Positions 18,724-26,588 of a DNA stretch of 64,000 nucleotides are shown here, in pieces. The stretch covers positions 512,001 through 576,000 of the forward strand of contig NZ_CP018866.1 in the NCBI RefSeq assembly GCF_002250055.1. Reading direction: 5' to 3'. The position numbers and the translations under genes were made by a program. The notes beneath the pieces are model-generated. The model saw only the letters and a list, made by a program, of their open reading frames with translations, was not told the DNA's origin and did no database searches. Source of the DNA: Sutcliffiella cohnii (GTDB taxonomy: Bacteria > Bacillota > Bacilli > Bacillales > Bacillaceae_I). Numbering within the stretch: the first letter of the stretch is position 1; every line of letters begins with the position of its first letter.

Positions 18724-19086
18724 ATGAACGAAGATTATTTAGATCCTAAGTATGCAGAAGGAATGCCGAAAATGGCAGACTCTGCAATCGCTGTTGATCT
18801 GCTATTATCGATTAAAACAGGGATAAGATACTACGCAGTTACCTTAACAGAAACTGCGAATCCAGAATTACGGAATGTTTTATATAACCAGATGGAACGA
18901 GCTATTGATTTACATAGTGAAGTTACCGAGCTGATGTTAGAAAAAGGATGGTTATATCCACGTGATTTAGGAAAACAAATGGAATTGGATTGGAAAGCGG
19001 CAGATATGGCGTTAGCAATTGGGGAAATGAACCTTTTCCCTATCGATACGGATCGGTTAGGAACGTTTGCAACACCTAATAAGTAA
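18724..19086 (+). CDS. yraF: CotF/YraF-type spore coat protein
   Basis: A 120-residue CotF-domain protein: MADSAIAVDLLLSIKTGIRY, then VTLTETANPELRNVLYNQME and LMLEKGWLYPRDLGKQMELD. It is 10 bp downstream of the YraG-like gene and 13 bp upstream of the broken alcohol dehydrogenase, so all three probably share one transcript. It is homologous to the diverging 99-residue coat protein but extends about 20 residues further at the C-terminus. A structural role in the spore coat is inferred from the family. Confidence 0.8.
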   Translation: MNEDYLDPKYAEGMPKMADSAIAVDLLLSIKTGIRYYAVTLTETANPELRNVLYNQMERAIDLHSEVTELMLEKGWLYPRDLGKQMELDWKAADMALAIGEMNLFPIDTDRLGTFATPNK

Positions 19087-19099
19087 AGGAGGATGAGGG

Positions 19100-20238
19100 A
19101 TGAAGGCTGTTATCTATCAAGGAATAAAAGACGTTGCAGTAAAAGAAGTAGAAGATCCAGCTATACAAAAAGCAGATGATATCATCGTTAAAGTAACATC
19201 GTCCGCTATTTGTGGGTCCGACCTACATTTAATTCACGGTACGATTCCAAATATGCCAGAGAACTTTATTATTGGTCATGAGCCTATGGGTATTGTAGAA
19301 GAAGTTGGTCCAGAAGTAACACATGTTAAAAAAGGGGACCGTGTGATCGTTCCATTTAATATAGCATGTGGAACATGTTGGTATTGTAATCACGGTTACA
19401 CAAGTCAATGTGATGATGCCAATCCGCATGGAGATATGGGAGCATATTTTGGTTACTCAGAAACGACTGGTGGCTATGCTGGTGGGCAAGCAGAATATTT
19501 ACGTGTTCCATACGGTAACTTTACACCTTACCGATTACCTGATGATTGTGAAGTAGATGATGATCAGCTGTTCTGTTATCAGATGCAGCGTCTACTGCTT
19601 ATTGGAGTGTGGAGAACGCGGGGGTAAAGCAAGGTGATACGGTTATCATTTTAGGCTGTGGACCCGTTGGCCTATTAGCACAAAAATTCACTTGGCTAAA
19701 AGGTGCGAAACGAGTAATTGCTGTTGACTACATTAATTATCGTTTAGAGCATGCGAAACGAACGAATAATGTAGAAATATACAATTTTGAAGACCATGAG
19801 AATATCGGGGAGTATTTGAAAGAGATAACACAAGGTGGAGCAGATGTTGTAATCGATTGTGTTGGGATGGACGGGAAAATGTCGCCACTTGAATTTTTAG
19901 CAACGGGGTTGAAATTGCACGGGGGCTCTTATTGAGCAATCGTGATGGCAGCCCAAGCAGTTCGTAAATGTGGTACGATCCAACTTACTGGAATATATGG
20001 GATGAGATACAACGCTTTTCCGCTAGGTGATATTTTTATGCGAAATGTTCAATTAAAAATGGGACAAGCACACGTTATCCCACTTATTCCTCAGTTATAT
20101 CAAATGGTTAGCGAAGGGAAAGTAAACTTAGCAGACATCGTTACCCACAAAATTCCGTTGTCAGAAGCAAAAAAAGGATACGAATTATTTGATACGAAAA
20201 CAGATGACTGTATAAAAGTAATTTTAAAACCACATTAA
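19100..20238 (+). pseudogene. adhB: AdhB-like zinc alcohol dehydrogenase with two lesions
   Basis: Reassembled, this is a normal-length (about 379-residue) zinc-dependent medium-chain dehydrogenase. It keeps the catalytic zinc motifs (CGSDLHLIHG and GHEPMGIVEEVG), the structural CGTCWYCNHGYTSQC region and the Rossmann GCGPVGLLAQ. It carries two breaks. A one-base loss near 19570-19573 shifts the frame: the message continues as LSDAASTAYWSVENAG one frame over. Later an in-frame TGA at 19933-19935 interrupts GGSY-x-AIVMAAQAV, where related proteins have glycine, so GGA to TGA is the likely change. Two independent lesions favour real decay over a single read error. In Bacillus the intact gene lies among the yra coat genes, as here. 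Confidence 0.85.
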
Positions 20239-20243
20239 AAGAA

Positions 20244-20272
20244 AATGTCCCACTTAGTTGGGGCATTTTTTA
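20244..20272 (+). terminator. Terminator of the coat/adhB unit
   Basis: AATGTCCCA (20244-20252) pairs with TGGGGCATT (20259-20267, one G-U pair) and is followed by a run of T residues. Confidence 0.85.
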
Positions 20273-20297
20273 TTGGGACGATTAGGAGAGAGAGACT

Positions 20298-20535
20298 ATG
20301 CTGACTTTTATAGTTGTTATGCACTATTTTAGAGAGGATACGCATCATTCTCCAAAGGTGTATGCACCAAATTTTGGTCGGTATGCACCACACGGAGGTT
20401 TATGCTGACTTTTAGAGTTGGTATGCACCACACGGAGGTTTATGCTGACTTTTAAAGGAGGTATGCACCAATTTAGAGAAGATACGCATTATTCTCCAGT
20501 GGTATATGCATCAATTTTCCAGCGGTATGCACCAC
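20298..20535. repeat. Cluster of TATGCACCA / TATGCTGACTTTT short repeats
   Basis: Two adjacent copies of a 40-bp unit share 34 identical bases (20381-20414 and 20421-20454), containing GTATGCACCACACGGAGG and TATGCTGACTTTTA. Degenerate units flank them: 20298-20354 has TATGCTGACTTTTATAG and ATACGCATCATTCTCCA, and 20460-20534 has the near copies ATACGCATTATTCTCCA and TATGCACCA. TATGCACCA occurs at least five times. No good ORF with a ribosome site covers the region. The stretch from 20536 to the LytTR gene shows nothing else. Confidence 0.8.
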
Positions 20536-20672
20536 TACCGAACGGTCATGACAAACAACACACCCTCCAAACACAATCCTTTTCTATGCAAACAACACTT
20601 CGATAATTTAAAATATAACTAGAATATAAGATTCTACATAAAGGGGAATTTCACAAAGGGTTGGTGTTTAGT

Positions 20673-21317
20673 ATGGAAAGTTTCACGTTCGGTTCACTAT
20701 TAGATGTAATCGGGGAATTGTTTTCTGATGAAGTTTCAATTGCTGTCTCTAATACAGAAGAGTACATCTATTATAGGCCAAGTAAACGTATCGATTTGAA
20801 AATTAAGCCTGGTGATCCAGTGCGACAAGATACGATAGCTTATAAAGCTATTAAGACGGAACAAAAAGTTTCAGAGTTTAATAGCCGGGATGTTTTTGGT
20901 GTACCTTACCATGGGATGGCGGTTCCGTTCGAACATGAAGGGAAAATTCAAGGATGTGTAACAGCCATTTATCCGACAGTAACTGATGGAAAATCAGTTG
21001 TTACTGTTCGTACACAAGACGGTTGGAAACCGATTCCATTTTCTGATGTAAAATATTTGGAAGTGAAGAGTAGAAAAACACATGTGTATACAGAAGGTTT
21101 TTCCGGCACACATAAAAACTCTCTTCAAGAGTTTGAATATGTTTTACCAAGAGAATCTTTTATCCGTTGTCATCGTTCTTATATCGTAAATGTAAAACAG
21201 ATTAAAGAAATTTTTCCCGATACACATTCCACATTTGTATTAGAAATGAAAGGTGGGGTTAGAATACCAGTTAGCCAGTCGTATTCTAGCTATTTCAGAA
21301 AATTATTAGGTTTTTAA
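20673..21317 (+). CDS. LytTR DNA-binding regulator with N-terminal sensor region
   Basis: About 214 residues. The C-terminal 100 residues are a LytTR DNA-binding domain (IPFSDVKYLEVKSRKTHVYT, then the hallmark FIRCHRSYIVNVKQIKEI). The N-terminal 110 residues look like a small PAS/GAF-type ligand-sensing domain rather than a response-regulator receiver, with no phosphoacceptor aspartate pattern. It would be a one-component transcription regulator. Starts at TTG 20661, GTG 20664 and ATG 20673 are all possible behind AAAGGG; I chose the ATG. It lies directly upstream of a CoA-transferase gene, with paired repeats between them, so it probably controls that gene (inference). Confidence 0.8.
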   Translation: MESFTFGSLLDVIGELFSDEVSIAVSNTEEYIYYRPSKRIDLKIKPGDPVRQDTIAYKAIKTEQKVSEFNSRDVFGVPYHGMAVPFEHEGKIQGCVTAIYPTVTDGKSVVTVRTQDGWKPIPFSDVKYLEVKSRKTHVYTEGFSGTHKNSLQEFEYVLPRESFIRCHRSYIVNVKQIKEIFPDTHSTFVLEMKGGVRIPVSQSYSSYFRKLLGF

Positions 21318-21325
21318 AAAAATAT

Positions 21326-21357
21326 CTGTTTTAACTATTGAAGATGCTGTTTTAAAC
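21326..21357 (+). promoter_or_regulatory. Candidate LytTR operator: direct repeats with 21-bp period
   Basis: CTGTTTTAA occurs at 21326-21334 and again at 21347-21355, exactly 21 bp apart (two helical turns). LytTR proteins characteristically bind paired 9-bp direct repeats at this spacing. The site lies between the LytTR gene and the CoA-transferase gene. No clear promoter could be placed relative to it. Confidence 0.5.
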
Positions 21358-21449
21358 AAAAAATTACTAATTTGTATCAAATATCTCCAAATAACAATTT
21401 TATTAAGATAACATATTTCTAAAGATTGTGAAAAAGGGGATGAGATACA

Positions 21450-22964
21450 ATGCAAGACCAATACAATAGAATTAAGGATGAAAGATTACAGGATAAAGTT
21501 GTTACTGCGCAAGAAGCTGCTTCCTGGATTCAAGATGGGATGACACTGGGATTAAGTGGGTTTACTCGTGCAGGTGATGTAAAAGCTGTACCGTTAGAGC
21601 TAGTAAAGCGAGCTGAAAAGGAAAGCTTTAAAGTAAATGTTTTTACTGGAGCGTCACTTGGGTCAGATATAGATAAATTGTTTGCTGAAGCAGGAATCGT
21701 TCATAAAAGGCTTCCTTTTCAAGCAGAACCAACAATGAGAAAGAAAATAAATGCTGGGGAACATTTATTCGTCGATCATCACCTATCGCATACTGCAGAA
21801 CTTTTACGAGCGAACGTAATAGAGCCTGTTGATTACGCAATTTTGGAAGCGGTTTCTATTTCAGAAGATGGAATGGTTATTCCGACTACATCAATCGGTA
21901 ACTCACTAACGTTTGCAACACATGCAAAAAATATCATTATCGAAATTAATATGGCACAATCACCTTTATTAGAAGGGTTGCACGATTTGTATGACCCTGG
22001 TAAACAAGGAGAAAGAAACCCGATTCCGTTAACAAAAGTGGATGACCGTATCGGTAATATAGGTATTCCGCTAGACATTACTAAAGTAAAAGGGATTGTT
22101 TTTACGAATCAAGCAGATTCACCTTCCACAATTGTAAAGCCAGATGAAGAAACAGAAATAATGGCACAACATTTAATGTCATTCCTTCGTAACGAAATAA
22201 AGGAAGGACGTTTAACCGAAAAACTCGCTCCACTTCAATCTGGAATAGGCTCTGTAGCAAATGCAGTTTTACATGGGATGATCCATTCTGAATTTAAAAA
22301 TTTACAAGTATATTCCGAAGTGCTTCAAGATGCCGTGTTCGACCTTATTGATGCAGGGAAAGTAGACTTTGCTTCCTGTTGCTCCATTACATTATCAGAA
22401 GAAAAAATGAATCACGTATTTCCGAATTTAGAAAAATATCGCGACAAGTTAGTATTAAGACCACAAGAAATTTCAAACCATCCAGAAATAATTCGTCGTC
22501 TCGGTTTAATATCGATTAATACAGCTTTAGAGTTTGACATATATGGAAATGTAAACTCTACTCATGTAACAGGTACGAAGATGATGAATGGAATTGGTGG
22601 GTCAGGTGACTTCGCTCGTAACGCACGGTTAGCAATATTCGTAACGAAGTCCACAGCGAAGGACGGAAATATTTCTAGTATTGTTCCGTTCGTATCACAC
22701 GTCGATCATACAGAACATGACGTAGATGTTGTTGTAACAGAACAAGGGTATGCAGACTTGCGTGGATTAGCACCTCGAGAGCGTGTACCGTTAATTATTG
22801 AAAATTGTGCTCATCCAACATACCGCAATCAACTATGGGATTATTATAATGAAGCATTAACACGAGGTGGTCAAACTCCTCACCTATTAGAAAAAGCTTT
22901 CTTATGGCATACAAACTTTATGAAAAATGGCACAATGTTAGAAAAGGAAAAAGTGAATGTATAA
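21450..22964 (+). CDS. Acetyl-CoA hydrolase/CoA-transferase (succinyl-CoA:acetate type)
   Basis: A 504-residue class I CoA-transferase resembling Cat1/AarC/ACH1 proteins, which move CoA between succinyl-CoA (or another acyl-CoA) and acetate, or hydrolyse acetyl-CoA. The catalytic glutamate is in VVTEQGYADLRGL near residue 430. The GIGGSGDFARNA segment near 380 forms the CoA/oxyanion region, and NSTHVTGTKMMNGIGG precedes it. An AAAAGGGG site precedes the ATG. It follows the LytTR regulator in the same direction and shares a hairpin region with the convergent peptidase gene. Activity could be transferase or hydrolase; I favour transferase. Confidence 0.85.
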   Translation: MQDQYNRIKDERLQDKVVTAQEAASWIQDGMTLGLSGFTRAGDVKAVPLELVKRAEKESFKVNVFTGASLGSDIDKLFAEAGIVHKRLPFQAEPTMRKKINAGEHLFVDHHLSHTAELLRANVIEPVDYAILEAVSISEDGMVIPTTSIGNSLTFATHAKNIIIEINMAQSPLLEGLHDLYDPGKQGERNPIPLTKVDDRIGNIGIPLDITKVKGIVFTNQADSPSTIVKPDEETEIMAQHLMSFLRNEIKEGRLTEKLAPLQSGIGSVANAVLHGMIHSEFKNLQVYSEVLQDAVFDLIDAGKVDFASCCSITLSEEKMNHVFPNLEKYRDKLVLRPQEISNHPEIIRRLGLISINTALEFDIYGNVNSTHVTGTKMMNGIGGSGDFARNARLAIFVTKSTAKDGNISSIVPFVSHVDHTEHDVDVVVTEQGYADLRGLAPRERVPLIIENCAHPTYRNQLWDYYNEALTRGGQTPHLLEKAFLWHTNFMKNGTMLEKEKVNV

Positions 22965-22995
22965 AAAATGGGGGTCAGAACTAGCTCTGACCCCC
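22962..22995 (-). terminator. Terminator embedded in the 3' end of the S66 peptidase gene
   Basis: GGGGGTCAGA (22970-22979) pairs with TCTGACCCCC (22986-22995). On the minus strand it is followed by a run of T residues. The last codons and stop of the minus-strand peptidase lie inside the stem. Confidence 0.75.
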
Positions 22996-23913
22996 GTTCA
23001 CTGTTGGTTCTAAAACAGTTAAAGTATTATTTGTGGTGTTGAGAGTAACGTTAGCCCCGACTGGAATAGCAGCTTTGTATAATCCATGGCCAGTTGCAAA
23101 ATTAATCATTAACGGTTTCCCGAGAGGAACAAGTAGTTCATTAATTAAATTCAAATATGATTTTCCATAGGAAACGAGACAATTCGTACATTCTCCCATA
23201 ACGATACCTATACAGTCTGCAAATTTTCCTGCCTGTAAAAGTTGGATGAAATAACGGTATACGGTAGTAGAAGGAGCATTCGTTTCCTCTAAAAATAATA
23301 TTTTCCCTTTCGTATCAATTTCATATGGTGTTCCTAATGTGTTAACGATGGAAGTAAGATTTCCACCTACAATTGGACCAGTCGCATTTCCTGGAACTAA
23401 ACTAGTTAATGGCATATTAGGTGGATTTTCAATCGTTCTAGGTGAAGTGCGAGTAGAAGTAGCTGCGTAAAATTGATTGAAATTATATTCGGGAGTTTCT
23501 AGACGAAAGTCGATGAGCATTAAACTATGAAATGAAATTAAATCACTAAATTGGTATAAGCTATTAAGCAAAACGGTAATATCACTATATCCAGAAATGA
23601 TTTTAGGATTGGCCCGTATTACATTGAAATCTAAATAAGGGAGTATGCTTTGTACACCAGTTCCACCACGAGTGGGCATAATCATTTTAACGTTTGGATT
23701 TTGAAACATAGTCATTAAATCTTCCGCTCGTTGTGGCGCTGGGGATGCCTCAATCCCTTGATACGCATACATATGTCGTCCATATGCAATTTGAAATCCT
23801 TGGTTTTGTAAATATTGAATTCGGTTATTTATAATGTTGGCATCTAATGGACTTCCTAGTGTGACGATACCTATCACATCGCCAGCTTGTAATCGTGGTG
23901 CTTTTATCGCCAT
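22981..23913 (-). CDS. S66-family LD-carboxypeptidase (YkfA/LdcA/MccF-like)
   Basis: A 310-residue serine peptidase of family S66. The nucleophile serine is in ISGYSDITVLLN near residue 110, the acid is in ILFLEETNAPS near 208, and the histidine is in FATGHGLYKAAIPVGA near 275, forming the Ser-Glu-His triad. The family includes muropeptide LD-carboxypeptidases acting on recycled cell-wall peptides and MccF-type self-immunity enzymes. No signal peptide is visible, so it is cytoplasmic. It resembles B. subtilis YkfA, which takes part in murein-peptide use. It stands alone on the minus strand. Confidence 0.85.
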   Translation of the reverse strand: MAIKAPRLQAGDVIGIVTLGSPLDANIINNRIQYLQNQGFQIAYGRHMYAYQGIEASPAPQRAEDLMTMFQNPNVKMIMPTRGGTGVQSILPYLDFNVIRANPKIISGYSDITVLLNSLYQFSDLISFHSLMLIDFRLETPEYNFNQFYAATSTRTSPRTIENPPNMPLTSLVPGNATGPIVGGNLTSIVNTLGTPYEIDTKGKILFLEETNAPSTTVYRYFIQLLQAGKFADCIGIVMGECTNCLVSYGKSYLNLINELLVPLGKPLMINFATGHGLYKAAIPVGANVTLNTTNNTLTVLEPTVNGGQS

Positions 23914-24009
23914 TTGACTTCACTCCTTATCTTTATTTCCGTACAATCGATGATAATAAAGAGTATTAGTAGAGAAACGTAATTATGTCAAAATAATCAT
24001 AGAGAAGAA

Positions 24010-24041
24010 GTTAAAAAAATACTTGCCACATGACAAGTATT
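24010..24041 (-). terminator. Terminator of the DDAH-like gene
   Basis: AATACTTG (24018-24025) pairs with CAAGTATT (24034-24041). On the minus strand the stem is followed by seven T residues. Confidence 0.8.
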
Positions 24042-24055
24042 GTAAGTTTTTATAA

Positions 24056-24919
24056 TTATTCGGTCGTGCTCCGTAAAAGTGGCATCGTACAGCAACGAAA
24101 AGATCCGCCAGATTTAATAATTTCTGTAATATCCACTTCAATCACTTCAAAGCCTTTATTCCGTAATTGTTCATTTACTTTTTTATTTACAGGCAAGCTA
24201 ATAATTTTATTGTTTCCGATTGCTAACACATTAGTTCCAAGTGTAAACTGTTCATCCTTTGATACTTCGATTAACTCATAACGGGAAGAAAAAAGTTCAA
24301 TATCCTCTTTCGTTAAAGCTTCTGGATATATTAAAGCAACGTCGGGAGAAACAACATTAAAAACACAGTCTAAGTGTAAAAATGTTTCTATGAAAGGGAT
24401 GCCTTTTACATCAAAGTCAGAAAGTAGTCCTTTTAAATGCTCGACTGCTTTTTCATTTGTTCGATCACTTAAACCGACATAAACTGTGTCTCTATCGATG
24501 ATAACGTCTCCACCTTCAATTCTATCTTCGAGTAAGTTGAAGTAGGAGATTTCTTCATCATCTAACCATTGCTTTAAAACGTCTTCCTCTCCTTTTCGAA
24601 CTTCACTCGCCATTTTAGCAACGAAAGTCGTTTGACCTAAAGTAAAGCCGATATCACGTGTGAAAACTTGTTCTGGGAATTTTTTATGATAAGGCAATAA
24701 AATAACTTCAATATCATGTTCGCGCATCGTTTGTACAAATTTATAATGTTGTTCAACCGCTTTTTCAATATGTATTCCTTCATCTTTGAATTTTTTCTGT
24801 GTTTCGTTTATCACATCACGAATCGTCATATAGTGCGGCTCGCACACGATGACTCTTTTTAACGGATCATACTCAGAAAAACAAGAAACTTTGCTATGAA
24901 AGGACGGATTTGTGCTCAT
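24056..24919 (-). CDS. DDAH/arginine deiminase superfamily hydrolase (YkgA-like)
   Basis: A 287-residue guanidino-group-modifying enzyme with the pentein fold. Visible motifs are FTRDIGFT near residue 88, IEGGDVII near 130, HLDCVFNVVSPD near 182 (catalytic histidine) and SGGSFRCCTMPL near 270 (catalytic cysteine). DDAH enzymes hydrolyse methylated arginine to citrulline; close Bacillus relatives (YkgA) have no proven substrate. It is cytoplasmic and a single gene. In B. subtilis ykgA lies close to ykfA, so the adjacency to the S66 peptidase is probably conserved synteny (recalled, unchecked). Confidence 0.8.
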   Translation of the reverse strand: MSTNPSFHSKVSCFSEYDPLKRVIVCEPHYMTIRDVINETQKKFKDEGIHIEKAVEQHYKFVQTMREHDIEVILLPYHKKFPEQVFTRDIGFTLGQTTFVAKMASEVRKGEEDVLKQWLDDEEISYFNLLEDRIEGGDVIIDRDTVYVGLSDRTNEKAVEHLKGLLSDFDVKGIPFIETFLHLDCVFNVVSPDVALIYPEALTKEDIELFSSRYELIEVSKDEQFTLGTNVLAIGNNKIISLPVNKKVNEQLRNKGFEVIEVDITEIIKSGGSFRCCTMPLLRSTTE

Positions 24920-25054
24920 CCTATAACCTCCTAAAACCGTTTGATTATAGGATTCACAAAATTGGTTTTAATTATTTATCATTGTATAGTCATTGGGTTA
25001 TAAAGATTGTAGAATAAGGATGAAAGTAAAATAACAGTAGGCAGGGAAAAAATA

Positions 25055-26335
25055 ATGAGTAATCTTCTGTTTGAATATATGAAAGACTATTTAGTAAACA
25101 TGCTTTTTATCATTTTACCTATTTTATTCTCCCAATCTATCATTTCTAAGGAACATACAGCCTTTGAAACAAATAAACAAAAATTTGTTCTTGCCATTAT
25201 TTTTTCTGGGACAAGCATATTATGTATGAGCTTTCCGTTCGAGTTAGGGGATACGATTTTAGATTTGCGGCTCATACCTTTTGTTATTGGGATGTTATAT
25301 GGGGGAGTGAGAGTCGGGCTAACGATTATTTTTTCTTCCCTTACCTTTCGCTTTTTCTTAGGAGGAATCGGATTTTATTTAAGCGTAGTAGAATATGTTA
25401 TTATATTTATTTTGATATATTTTGTATTAAAAAATTACCGCTCACTTTCTTTATGGAACAAAATAATTACTGTTTCAATAGTAACTGTAATACCTACTTT
25501 AATTTTACTGCCTTATGCTTGCTACATTATAGGGAGTAGTGTTGTTGTAAAAGTAGCTATTCTTTTATCAATCATTAGTTTTTTTAGTTTATGGTGTAGT
25601 ATTTATTTAATGGAGAGTACTATTGAAAAAGTACATATGATTATTCAATTACATAAATTTGAAAAGGAAACGATTGTTAGTCATTTAGCCGCATCTGTTT
25701 CACATGAAGTACGAAACCCATTAACGGTTACGAAAGGTTTTTTGCAATTGCTAAAAGAAAAATATAAAGACACGGATGATAGGTATTACTTTGAATTAGC
25801 ATTAGAGGAGTTGCAAACTGCAGAATCGATCATTTCCGATTATTTAACGTATGCAAAACCGTCTATGGAAAATCAAGAACCGCTTAACCTATTTGAAGAA
25901 ATGCAACGGTCTATTAATGTTATTAAATCGTATGCCCAAATGCACAATGTTGATATAAATGTAGCAGGAGAAGATATAAGCTATAAGGGCGACAAAGAAA
26001 AAATCCGTCAGCTTTTTATTAACATTTTCAAAAATTGTATTGAGGCAATGCCAGAAGGCGGAACATTAACAGCCTCGATGTTTTGTAATCAGCAAATAGA
26101 AATTACAATCAAGGATACAGGAATAGGAATGACTGAATCACAGCTTCTAAGAATCGGTGAACCTTTCTTTTCTACAAAAGAAAACGGAACAGGTTTAGGT
26201 ATGATGGTTGCTTTTAGTGTAGTTAAAAGTATGGGTGGAACATACAAAGTATTGAGTAAAGAAGCAGAAGGGACAAGCTTTCATATTTCTTTACCGTTAA
26301 CTTCAAAGAAGCAAAGAAAAACGGGGCTGTCCTAA
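25055..26335 (+). CDS. KinB-like membrane sensor histidine kinase
   Basis: A 426-residue kinase, almost the length of B. subtilis KinB. Residues 1-195 contain about six hydrophobic helices of the 5TM/LytS-like type and no extracellular domain. HisKA begins at about 205 with the phosphoacceptor in ASVSHEVRNPLTVTKGF. The ATPase follows with the N box (INIFKNCIEAMPEGG), G1 (DTGIGMT), F box (GEPFFSTKENGTGLG) and G2. No response regulator is adjacent, which is typical of phosphorelay kinases that feed Spo0F. The last residues, TGLS, and the stop codon lie in the terminal repeat of an inserted MITE, so the native C-terminus may have been replaced. Confidence 0.82.
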   Translation: MSNLLFEYMKDYLVNMLFIILPILFSQSIISKEHTAFETNKQKFVLAIIFSGTSILCMSFPFELGDTILDLRLIPFVIGMLYGGVRVGLTIIFSSLTFRFFLGGIGFYLSVVEYVIIFILIYFVLKNYRSLSLWNKIITVSIVTVIPTLILLPYACYIIGSSVVVKVAILLSIISFFSLWCSIYLMESTIEKVHMIIQLHKFEKETIVSHLAASVSHEVRNPLTVTKGFLQLLKEKYKDTDDRYYFELALEELQTAESIISDYLTYAKPSMENQEPLNLFEEMQRSINVIKSYAQMHNVDINVAGEDISYKGDKEKIRQLFINIFKNCIEAMPEGGTLTASMFCNQQIEITIKDTGIGMTESQLLRIGEPFFSTKENGTGLGMMVAFSVVKSMGGTYKVLSKEAEGTSFHISLPLTSKKQRKTGLS

Positions 26336-26573
26336 AAGTCAATAGAAATTGACTTTTAGGACTTTTATTGTTCGTTTCCCTTATAAGGATTCTAAAATAT
26401 TAATTAGTTGTAAGTACAAATGTTTCATTAAATTGGTTGTGTTTGCTCCAATCTATAGAGAATGAACACTTTATACCACTTATTTTGTATCTACTTTCTG
26501 AATGAAAGCATTATAAACAAAACAGTGGAAAAACGATTCGTTTCTCCACTGTTTTGAGACTTACTGGACAGCC
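26325..26573. mobile_element. Family C MITE, copy 1
   Basis: A 249-bp non-coding element with inverted ends: GGCTGTCCTAAAAGTC at the left, and GGCTGTCCAGTAAGTCTC as the complement of the right. Each end folds into its own hairpin (CTAAAAGTCA with TGACTTTTAG at the left; CAAAACAGTGGA with TCCACTGTTTTG at the right). A second copy lies at 52538-52798. It has no transposase. It fills almost the whole gap between the kinase and the GPH transporter and probably also terminates both. Confidence 0.85.
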
Positions 26574-26588
26574 TGGTTAATTTGTATA

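Noticed and set aside
20381..20460. CRISPR-like short direct repeats
   Set aside because: Only two strong copies in direct tandem, no spacers of constant length and no cas genes.
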